A DNA stretch of 5,383 nt, from contig QIGJ01000224.1 of the NCBI GenBank assembly GCA_003229995.1, positions 1 through 5,383 on the forward strand, given 5' to 3'. Origin of the DNA: Gammaproteobacteria bacterium (lineage in GTDB: Bacteria > Pseudomonadota > Gammaproteobacteria > SZUA-152). A model generated the notes under the pieces. The model saw only the letters and a program-made list of their open reading frames with translations, was not told the DNA's origin and did no database searches. Made by a program: the position numbers and the translations under genes. Below, in pieces: positions 1 through 5,261 of this stretch (its first letter is position 1; each line of letters begins with the position of its first letter).

Positions 1-186
1 GCAAGGTTTAAATCTGCAGCAAAAAATACGTTCAAGAAAGATAAACGGGTCAATATTCGTATATCAGAAATGGATCTTGAGCTTTTGCAAGAGCGGGCTC
101 TTATAGAAGGTCTACCGTATCAGACACTAATGTCTAGTGTCTTGCATAAATATGTTACTGGTCGCTTAACGGATAAAAATGCATAA
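1..186 (+). CDS. CopG/ribbon-helix-helix antitoxin, C-terminal part (5' end outside the window)
   Basis: The frame is open from base 1 to a TAA at 184-186 and gives 61 residues; the start lies left of the window. The fragment has the shape of a ribbon-helix-helix DNA-binding domain: a basic beta strand KRVNIRIS (fragment residues 17-24), a first helix from about EMDLELLQERALIEG, and a second helix from PYQTLMSSVLHKYVTGRL. The pattern KDKR-NIRIS then GLPYQTL-SSVLHKY matches what I know of a widespread CopG-like antitoxin family, in which the protein binds and neutralises a BrnT/RelE-type toxin and represses its own operon. The toxin gene usually precedes the antitoxin in this family and would be left of base 1; nothing toxin-like follows it here. 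An 8-bp perfect inverted repeat (122-129 and 135-142) lies within the coding sequence. The family assignment is fairly secure; the toxin partner is inferred. Confidence 0.8.
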   Translation, partial: ARFKSAAKNTFKKDKRVNIRISEMDLELLQERALIEGLPYQTLMSSVLHKYVTGRLTDKNA

Positions 187-401
187 CACATATGAGCCGT
201 TTCTCTGTCAATAGGCACTAGTTATTTATTTCAGCTCTTTTTAGAACTAAAATACAAGCCAATTTATAAAATCGTTGATGTATAAACCAGGGTCACGGTT
301 TGTTGACCAATGATAAACGACCTGATTTTTAGCACATTCCACCGTCGTGTCCAGTTAAATTTCCAGCTCACCCCATTGCGTGACTAACTCTTGACGGAAG
401 A
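187..401. other. AT-rich intergenic region between antitoxin and tRNA
   Basis: This stretch of 215 bases contains no convincing gene in any frame. It holds a small hairpin, GGTCA at 291-295 pairing with TGACC at 304-308, that lacks a following T-run on either strand, so I do not call a terminator. Its right part (333-348 and 368-381) carries short segments matching, in inverted orientation, the DNA just upstream of the tRNA gene. The 3' end of the tRNA faces this region, which is the side where integrative elements normally insert, but I found no second copy of the tRNA 3' end in the window. Confidence 0.5.
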
Positions 402-491
402 TGGCGGAGAGGGAGGGATTCGAACCCTCGATACGCGTTAACGTATACACGCTTTCCAGGCGTGCTCCTTCAACCACTCGGACACCTCTCC
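402..491 (-). tRNA. tRNA-Ser, anticodon GGA
   Basis: The minus strand folds into a complete class II tRNA. The acceptor stem GGAGAGG/CCTCTCC is formed by 485-491 with 406-412, followed by discriminator G (405) and an encoded CCA (402-404). The D stem is TCC/GGA. The anticodon stem CACGC/GCGTG closes the loop CTGGAAA, giving anticodon GGA at 457-455, which reads UCC and UCU. The long variable arm typical of serine tRNAs is present (stem ATACG/CGTAT), as is a T arm GAGGG-TTCGAAT-CCCTC. The sequence closely resembles E. coli tRNA-Ser(GGA) from memory. The gene appears single, with no second tRNA next to it. Confidence 0.97.
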
Positions 492-533
492 AGGATCGTT
501 TCCCCAGCCTTTCGACCTGAAAAACAGCGCGCA

Positions 534-562
534 AGAGTAAACCAGAACGACGGTGGACGCAA
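534..562 (-). promoter_or_regulatory. Sigma-70 promoter of tRNA-Ser
   Basis: Read on the minus strand, the DNA upstream of the tRNA has TTGCGT (-35, 562-557), a spacer of exactly 17 bases and TACTCT (-10, 539-534). The -10 is followed directly by the GC-rich discriminator TGCGCGC, a feature of stable-RNA promoters that are shut down in the stringent response. Transcription would start near 527, leaving a 5' leader of about 36 bases for RNase P to remove before position 491. The match is from inspection; the start site is not measured. Confidence 0.65.
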
Positions 563-601
563 TGTGGGTGGGTGATTTTTGTGCAGGTTTTTGACGATAA
601 G

Positions 602-637
602 TCAGGGTAATTTCAGGAGAAATTTTTCAGGGTGATT
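602..637. repeat. Direct repeats around a dyad upstream of the motA promoter
   Basis: TCAGGGTAATT at 602-612 and TCAGGGTGATT at 627-637 agree at 10 of 11 positions and start 25 bases apart. Between and overlapping them is a perfect 6-bp dyad, AATTTC (609-614) and GAAATT (619-624), around the bases AGGA. The second repeat ends just before the proposed -35 element at 639. The arrangement would suit a transcription factor site, but I do not recognise the motif. Confidence 0.3.
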
Positions 638-638
638 C

Positions 639-665
639 TCAAGGCGGGCGGGCTGCTGCCGATAG
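639..665 (+). promoter_or_regulatory. Candidate sigma-28 (FliA) promoter for motAB
   Basis: GCCGATAG at 658-665 matches the flagellar sigma factor -10 consensus GCCGATAA at 7 of 8 positions. Eleven bases upstream, TCAAGGCG (639-646) fits the TAAA/TCAA-type -35 element at the usual spacing (TCAA-N15-GCCGATA). Late flagellar genes, including stator genes, are commonly under FliA in gammaproteobacteria, so the location fits. The predicted start near 675 leaves an unusually long untranslated leader of about 190 bases before the motA ATG, and that leader contains the inverted repeat at 722-780. Confidence 0.5.
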
Positions 666-721
666 GTTTAGGAATCTGTCAGGCTTGGGATGAATCGACG
701 GCGAAAAATCCACTTTGGTCC

Positions 722-780
722 ATTTTTTCGATCATTTTCGTTAAATATGGGCAATGTTTGCCTCAAATGATCAAAAAAAT
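722..780. repeat. 16-bp near-perfect inverted repeat in the motA upstream region
   Basis: The arms ATTTTTTCGATCATTT (722-737) and AAATGATCAAAAAAAT (765-780) are complementary at 15 of 16 positions; the only mismatch is C729 opposite A773. The 27-base loop contains its own hairpin, GGCAA (750-754) and TTGCC (758-762) with a three-base loop. The stem is AT-rich and no T-run follows it on either strand, so it is not a typical intrinsic terminator. It may be a structured 5' leader of motA mRNA or a protein-binding site. Confidence 0.55.
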
Positions 781-865
781 GGGCTCAAAATAGCTTTCTC
801 TCGCTACGATTCCCCAAGTCCGACTGACTCCTAACGTTCAATGCACGGACTGAAGATATCTTGTT

Positions 866-1696
866 ATGAAACTTATTATTGGAATGGTGCTGGTAGTTGC
901 TTGTGTGGCGGGAGGGTTTGTTCTCGCGCATGGCAAGTTGATGGCGTTGTGGCAGCCTTTTGAGATATTGATTATCTGTGGCGCGGCTTTTGGGGCGTTT
1001 GTCATTGCTAATCCGGGCACGGTGATCAAAGGCGCTTTGGGCTCCTTCGGCCAATTACTGAAAGGCTCCAAACATAACAAAAAAAGCTACATGGAGTTGC
1101 TGGCGTTGATGTACGACCTGTTTACCAAAGCGCGAAAAGAGGGATTGATGGCGCTGGAGGCGGATATTGATGAACCTGAGAACAGCCCGATTTTTCAGAA
1201 ATATCCACAGATTTTAAAAAACCACCATGCACTGGGTTTTATTGCTGATTATCTGCGTTTGATGGTGGGGGGCAATATGAATCCTTTTGAAATTGAAAAT
1301 CTTATGGATGTGGAGCTGGAGACACATCACCATGAGGCGGAAAAAGTGCCCGCAGCAATTATGGCGGTATCGGATGCCTTGCCCGGCTTTGGCATTGTTG
1401 CAGCGGTGTTGGGTATCGTGATGGAAGAACTGGGCGCACATGTCGCCGCAGCATTAGTGGGTACCTTTTTGGGTATTTTGTTTGCTTATGGGTTTGTAGG
1501 GCCGATGTCTACCAGTTTGTCGCACATGAATGAGGACGACAGCAAGGTATTTGAGTGCATCAAGGTGTGTCTGTTGGCGTCGTTGAATGGTTATGCGCCA
1601 CAAATTGCGGTGGAGTTTGGGCGCAAGGCGCTCTATTCCCACAATCGTCCCGGTTTTCAGGAATTGGAAGACTTTGTCAAAGGCAAAGCTGAGTAA
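866..1696 (+). CDS. motA: Flagellar motor stator protein MotA (proton channel subunit)
   Basis: MotA sits in the inner membrane, where five copies surround two MotB to form the proton-driven stator that turns the flagellar rotor. The 276 residues align along the whole length with E. coli MotA (295). TM1 (about 3-20) and TM2 (about 33-52) are followed by the large cytoplasmic loop and TM3/TM4 (about 168-211). Key residues are present: R90 and E98 for rotor contact, P173 in ALPGFGIVAAV, and P213, equivalent to E. coli P222. The shift between the two prolines shows nine residues missing from the TM3-TM4 periplasmic turn, which here reads GIVMEELGAH. The C-terminal block NGYAPQIAVEFGRKALYS is typical. 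The start is the first ATG in frame; only a weak GAAG precedes it. motB follows after 32 bases. A FliA-like promoter lies about 200 bases upstream. Confidence 0.96.
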   Translation: MKLIIGMVLVVACVAGGFVLAHGKLMALWQPFEILIICGAAFGAFVIANPGTVIKGALGSFGQLLKGSKHNKKSYMELLALMYDLFTKARKEGLMALEADIDEPENSPIFQKYPQILKNHHALGFIADYLRLMVGGNMNPFEIENLMDVELETHHHEAEKVPAAIMAVSDALPGFGIVAAVLGIVMEELGAHVAAALVGTFLGILFAYGFVGPMSTSLSHMNEDDSKVFECIKVCLLASLNGYAPQIAVEFGRKALYSHNRPGFQELEDFVKGKAE

Positions 1697-1728
1697 GTTC
1701 CACCGGCTGTTGACCGGGTAAAAATTCA

Positions 1729-2919
1729 ATGGAAAACCAAACCATCATCGTCAAAAAGATCAAAAAGGGCGGGCACGGCCATCATGGCGGTGCCTGGAAG
1801 GTGGCCTTTGCTGATTTTGCCGTGGCCATGATGGCGTTTTTTTTGTTGTTGTGGTTGATTGCCTCTACCACCAAAGAAGAAAAGGCCGGTCTTTCTGAGT
1901 ATTTTAGTCCGCCCACGCAAGGTTTGGCGGATGGTGCGGGGTCGAGCGCAGATCTTATTGATATGGGGGGGGGACAAAAGATCTCTCAGGGTGATGACTC
2001 CAAAGAAAATGCCATGAAGCCGCGAGCCTCCACCGCAGATGAAATTCAGCAAGCCGCCATGGCCGAAAAAGAACGACTGGAATCGCTGATGGAGGAATTG
2101 AAAAAGGCGATTGATGCAAGCCAGGCACTCAAACCTTTCAAGGATCAATTGCTGCTGGATATCACTTCGGAAGGCTTGCGTGTCCAGATTGTGGACAAGG
2201 AAAACCGGCCCATGTTTGATAGCGGCAGTGCGGAACTCAAAGGTTACACCAAAGAAATTCTGCACGAGCTGGCTAAAACCATCAATACCGTACCCAATCG
2301 CATCAGTCTCACGGGTCATACCGATGCGACGCGTTTTGTGAGTCAGAAAAAGAAAAACTACAGTAACTGGGAGCTGTCTGCAGATCGTGCTAATGCTTCC
2401 CGTCGTGAGTTGATTATTGGTGGAATGGCGAGCGAAAAAATAGTCAAAGTGGTGGGGCTGGCTTCCATGGTGTTGTTTAACAAGGCTGAACCGCGTCATC
2501 CTATTAATCGACGTATTGCGATTATTGTGATGAACAAGGCCGCCGAGAAGGCGCTGTTTGGCGAGGGAAGTCAAGTGTCTTCCGGGGCCGAAGGTGAGCA
2601 ACTCATCAAAAACAGGTCAGTTGAGCAACCAAAGAGCATTGTGGGTTCGATACCGCTGAATAAAACACCGGCAGTAAAACCCGCTGCACCGGCTCCTGTG
2701 ACCAAAGCTAAACCCGTTCATCAGGAAAAGTCCAAGCGGGCTTCCTCGGCAAAGCCTGAACCTGTGGCGAAGGTCAGGTCAGAATCTGTGAAAAAAGCCA
2801 AGCCGGAACCAAAAAAGGCGAGATCTAAAGCGGATTTGCCACCCGTCCAAAAGAGCGACCCACAGTTTATTAACATACCGTCACCTATTGTGCCGATTAA
2901 TCCCATCCAGTTGCCATAA
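1729..2919 (+). CDS. motB: Flagellar motor stator protein MotB (peptidoglycan-anchored), with long Lys/Pro-rich tail
   Basis: MotB pairs with MotA and anchors the stator to the cell wall. A short, Gly/His-rich cytoplasmic N-terminus (GGHGHHGG, 14-21) leads into one membrane helix (about 26-46). Within it, AFADF places the essential proton-carrying aspartate at D29, equivalent to E. coli D32. The plug region follows (about 50-63, EKAGLSEYFSPP), then a linker. An OmpA-like peptidoglycan-binding domain spans about 145-270, with NRPMFDSGSAEL, LTGHTDA (194-200), YSNWELSADRANASRREL (211-228) and NRRI (260-263). E. coli MotB has 308 residues; this one has 396 because of a low-complexity, Lys/Pro/Ala-rich tail (about 275-396) containing AKPEP twice. 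The G9 tract at codons 79-82 lies in the linker. Only a weak GGGT ribosome site precedes the ATG, suggesting coupling to motA. Confidence 0.96.
   Translation: MENQTIIVKKIKKGGHGHHGGAWKVAFADFAVAMMAFFLLLWLIASTTKEEKAGLSEYFSPPTQGLADGAGSSADLIDMGGGQKISQGDDSKENAMKPRASTADEIQQAAMAEKERLESLMEELKKAIDASQALKPFKDQLLLDITSEGLRVQIVDKENRPMFDSGSAELKGYTKEILHELAKTINTVPNRISLTGHTDATRFVSQKKKNYSNWELSADRANASRRELIIGGMASEKIVKVVGLASMVLFNKAEPRHPINRRIAIIVMNKAAEKALFGEGSQVSSGAEGEQLIKNRSVEQPKSIVGSIPLNKTPAVKPAAPAPVTKAKPVHQEKSKRASSAKPEPVAKVRSESVKKAKPEPKKARSKADLPPVQKSDPQFINIPSPIVPINPIQLP
1965..1973 (+). repeat. Nine-G homopolymer inside motB
   Basis: Nine consecutive G bases span codons 79-82 of motB (D-M-G-G-G-Q). Gaining one base would end translation at 88 residues and losing one at 95. 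Either product keeps the membrane helix and plug but lacks the whole peptidoglycan-binding domain. Tracts of this kind are known slippage sites. A T8 tract also occurs at 1837-1844 in the membrane-helix codons. Confidence 0.9.
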
Positions 2920-2948
2920 TTTGAAAGCGGTCATGGCTTGGCAGATCC

Positions 2949-2957
2949 TGTTATAAT
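2949..2957 (+). promoter_or_regulatory. Extended -10 promoter immediately before aroC
   Basis: TG (2949-2950), one base, then a perfect TATAAT (2952-2957) form an extended -10 element. No good -35 is seen at 16-18 bases upstream, which is tolerated in extended -10 promoters. The transcription start would fall at about 2964-2965, on or beside the aroC ATG, so this transcript would have practically no leader. It lies 30 bases past the motB stop. Confidence 0.6.
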
Positions 2958-2964
2958 CGTGCTC

Positions 2965-4062
2965 ATGTCTGGAAATAGCATCGGAAAATTATTTACGGTT
3001 ACCTCCTTCGGAGAAAGTCACGGCCCGGCTATTGGTTGTATCGTTGATGGTTGCCCGCCAGGATTGGCATTGAGTGAAGCTGATTTGCAGGGTGATCTTG
3101 ACCGGCGCAAGCCGGGCACCTCGCGCCATACTACCCAGCGCCGTGAGGCCGATGAGGTGCAGATTTTTTCAGGCGTATTTGAGGGTCAGACTACCGGCGT
3201 ACCGATTGCATTGATTATTAATAACACCAATCAGCGTTCCAAAGATTATTCCGACATCATGGATCGCTACCGGCCCGGTCATGCCGACTATACTTACCAA
3301 CAAAAATACGGTCTGCGTGATTATCGCGGTGGTGGACGCTCTTCGGCGCGAGAGACAGCCATGCGTGTGGCCGCAGGGGGCATCGCCAAAAAATATCTGT
3401 TGGAAAAATATGGGATCACTATTCGAGGTTATCTCAAACAGCTCGGACCGATTGTGGCTGAAACCCTGGACTGGGATGAAGTACACAACAACCCGTTCTT
3501 CTGTCCTGATGCCAGTAAAATAAAAGCGCTGGAAGATTACATGGACGCTTTGCGCAGATCGGGTGACTCCATTGGTGCGCGCATCAATGTGGTGGCTAGC
3601 GGTATGATGCCGGGATTGGGTGAGCCGGTCTTTGACCGTCTCGATGCCGACATTGCTCACGCGATGATGAGCATCAATGCGGTGAAGGGTGTGGAAATCG
3701 GAGCCGGTTTTGGCTGTATTGAGCAAAAAGGCACCGAGCATCGTGATGAAATCACCCCGGAGGGGTTTCTCAGTAATTATGCTGGCGGTACCTTGGGGGG
3801 GATTTCCAGTGGTCAGGATATTCTGGTGAGCATGGCACTCAAGCCGACCTCCAGTCTGCGCCTGCCGGGCAAGAGTGTGAACCTGCAAGGTGAGCCCGTC
3901 GAGATTATCACTAAAGGACGACACGACCCCTGCGTCGGCATTCGTGCGACACCCATTGCCGAAGCCATGCTGGCCATTGTGCTGATGGATCACTTGTTGC
4001 GTCATCGTGCGCAAAATGCTGATGTGGAGAGTGTTACTCCCGTTATTCCTGCCAAACCGTAG
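2965..4062 (+). CDS. aroC: Chorismate synthase
   Basis: AroC catalyses the seventh and last shikimate-pathway step in the cytoplasm, converting EPSP (5-enolpyruvylshikimate 3-phosphate) to chorismate with reduced FMN. The protein aligns along its whole length with E. coli AroC. The three family signatures are intact: [14 protein letters not shown] near 16-29, [19 protein letters not shown] near 120-138, and [11 protein letters not shown] at 318-328. Also present are the [18 protein letters not shown] block and RPGHADYTY with His106. I chose ATG 2965 (365 residues; E. coli has 361) because [10 protein letters not shown] matches the family N-terminus. The upstream TTG at 2938 would add nine unconserved residues that overlap a perfect TATAAT. 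No Shine-Dalgarno sequence precedes the ATG, consistent with a leaderless message. The transporter gene follows after 32 bases and is probably cotranscribed. Confidence 0.97.
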   Translation: MSGNSIGKLFTVTSFGESHGPAIGCIVDGCPPGLALSEADLQGDLDRRKPGTSRHTTQRREADEVQIFSGVFEGQTTGVPIALIINNTNQRSKDYSDIMDRYRPGHADYTYQQKYGLRDYRGGGRSSARETAMRVAAGGIAKKYLLEKYGITIRGYLKQLGPIVAETLDWDEVHNNPFFCPDASKIKALEDYMDALRRSGDSIGARINVVASGMMPGLGEPVFDRLDADIAHAMMSINAVKGVEIGAGFGCIEQKGTEHRDEITPEGFLSNYAGGTLGGISSGQDILVSMALKPTSSLRLPGKSVNLQGEPVEIITKGRHDPCVGIRATPIAEAMLAIVLMDHLLRHRAQNADVESVTPVIPAKP

Positions 4063-4094
4063 TTCTTGTTCCTGACTCCTGGCAACTGATCTTC

Positions 4095-5234
4095 ATGCCC
4101 TACTGGCGTCTGTCTGGCTTTTATCTATTTTATTTTGCATTGATAGGTGCGTTGGTTCCTTACTGGTCGCTGTACCTCAAAGACCTCGGTTTTTCTGCGC
4201 AGGACATCGGCATACTGATGGCAGTGATGCTGGCCACTAAAATTGTTTCACCTAACGTATGGGGTTGGATTGCCGACCATACCGGCAAACGCATGCTGAT
4301 TGTGCGTGTGGGTTGCCTGTTGGCGGCAGTATCCTTTTCCGGCGTATTTCTGGGAGATGACTATTGGTGGTTAGTGTTGGTGATGTTGGTTTTCAGTTTT
4401 TTCTGGAATGCCACCCTGCCACAATTTGAAGTCACCACCTTTAATTATCTGGGTCAACAAAGTCATCGTTACAGCAGCATCCGTCTGTGGGGTTCCGTTG
4501 GTTTTATTGTAACCGTCGTTGTGTTGGGACCCGTGCTGGACGCACAAGGTGTCGCAATTTTACCAGTGATTTTGATGATGTTGTTTATGGGGCTGTGGTT
4601 GTCCAGCCTGCTGGTGCCAGAGAAAGCTTCGCAGCACCTGCCATTGACTCACGAACCCCTGCTCAAGGTATTGCGTCGGCCGGAAGTATTGGCACTGTTG
4701 GTGGTGTGCTTTTTGTTACAGGCCAGCCATGGGCCGTATTACACCTTTTATACTATTTACATGGAGAGCTATGGCTATTCACGCTCGTTGATTGGCCAGT
4801 TGTGGGCGTTGGGCGTGGTGGCTGAAGTAGGTGTGTTTTTGCTCATGTACCGCTGGGTGCCGCGTTTCGGGCTACGGAATCTTTTGCTGGTGAGTCTGGG
4901 GCTGACGGCTTTACGCTGGATGTTGATCGGGCAATTTCCCGAATGGATTGCAGTGATGATTTTCGCGCAAGTATTACATGCTGCCAGTTTTGGCATTTAT
5001 CATGCTGTGGCTATTCAGCTTGTTCATCGTTATTTCACAGGGCGCAATCAGGGGCGTGGACAGGCGTTATACAGCAGTGTCAGTTTTGGTGCCGGTGGTG
5101 CGATGGGTAGTTTTGCCAGTGGACTGGGTTGGGAGACCATCGGTCCCGCTAACGTTTATTGGGTAGCAACGTCGCTTGCACTGTTGGCATTTTTTGTAAC
5201 TGCCGTATGGATACGGCCTGGGCGTGAAGCATGA
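4095..5234 (+). CDS. MFS transporter, HcaT-like (MFS_1_like) family
   Basis: A 379-residue, very hydrophobic inner-membrane protein with about 12 membrane helices, the same length as E. coli HcaT as I recall it. Family-specific stretches match HcaT: PYWSLYLKDLGFSAQDIGIL (22-41), RLWGSVGFIV (130-139), and LLQASHGPYYTFYTIY (207-222) followed by GYSRSLIGQLWALGVVAEV (227-245). The usual MFS loop 2-3 position holds GWIADHTGKR (57-66). HcaT is annotated as a 3-phenylpropionate:proton symporter. The substrate here cannot be read from sequence, and nothing nearby points to phenylpropionate degradation. The ATG at 4095 gives MPYWRLSGFY, the N-terminus I expect for this family, although the ribosome site is weak. 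The gene follows aroC closely; from memory Pseudomonas has the same aroC-MFS order. No terminator with a clear T-run follows. Confidence 0.9.
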   Translation: MPYWRLSGFYLFYFALIGALVPYWSLYLKDLGFSAQDIGILMAVMLATKIVSPNVWGWIADHTGKRMLIVRVGCLLAAVSFSGVFLGDDYWWLVLVMLVFSFFWNATLPQFEVTTFNYLGQQSHRYSSIRLWGSVGFIVTVVVLGPVLDAQGVAILPVILMMLFMGLWLSSLLVPEKASQHLPLTHEPLLKVLRRPEVLALLVVCFLLQASHGPYYTFYTIYMESYGYSRSLIGQLWALGVVAEVGVFLLMYRWVPRFGLRNLLLVSLGLTALRWMLIGQFPEWIAVMIFAQVLHAASFGIYHAVAIQLVHRYFTGRNQGRGQALYSSVSFGAGGAMGSFASGLGWETIGPANVYWVATSLALLAFFVTAVWIRPGREA

Positions 5235-5261
5235 AAGGTAACCGTTTACGGAATTTTAGAA

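Larger units (their letters stand above)
333..566. repeat. Imperfect inverted repeats flanking the tRNA gene
   Basis: The ten bases CCACCGTCGT at 339-348 recur as their exact complement at 547-556. The six bases before the left copy (CACATT, 333-338) recur at 561-566 with a four-base insertion between the two blocks. A second short match, CATTGCGT at 374-381, has its complement at 557-564. The right-hand copies lie in the -35/spacer of the tRNA promoter. They could be remnants of a duplicated, inverted tRNA upstream region. Coincidence is not excluded for segments this short. Confidence 0.35.
492..865. other. 374-base gene-free regulatory region between tRNA-Ser and motA
   Basis: No protein gene is supported here. 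The left part holds the minus-strand tRNA promoter. The middle holds two direct repeats around a dyad (602-637) and a candidate sigma-28 promoter (639-665). The right part has a long inverted repeat (722-780) and a weak 6-bp inverted pair AGTCCG/CGGACT (817-822 and 846-851). A 26-codon open frame at 690-770 starts with ATG but has no clear ribosome binding site. The two transcription units on either side diverge from this region. Confidence 0.6.

Noticed and set aside
291..308. GGTCA/TGACC hairpin as a terminator for the antitoxin or the tRNA
   Set aside because: The stem has only five pairs and no T-run follows on either strand.
785..1080. Two overlapping minus-strand open frames at the motA start
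   Set aside because: They are largely opposite the 5' part of motA, low in complexity and have no independent support.
1726..2601. 291-codon open frame on the minus strand across most of motB
   Set aside because: It lies wholly opposite a certain MotB gene, and its translation is Arg/His/Phe-rich with no recognisable domain. It is an antisense shadow of motB codon use.
2938..2964. TTG at 2938 as the aroC start, adding nine residues
   Set aside because: The added residues are not part of the family N-terminus, and the codons overlap the extended -10 promoter. ATG 2965 gives the usual start MSGNSIG.
3795..3801. G7 run in aroC as a slippage site
   Set aside because: It encodes the conserved Leu-Gly-Gly of the family and is short; slippage in an essential gene would be selected against.
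3169..4014. 281-codon open frame on the minus strand inside aroC
   Set aside because: It is an antisense shadow of the conserved aroC coding sequence; it has no domain pattern and no ribosome site.
4487..5166. Short plus-strand frames inside the transporter gene
   Set aside because: They are out-of-frame readings of membrane-helix codons; the main frame is an intact 379-residue MFS protein.
5242..5257. CCGT/ACGG hairpin followed by AATTTT as terminator of the aroC-MFS unit
   Set aside because: A four-pair stem with a two-base loop is too weak to call.
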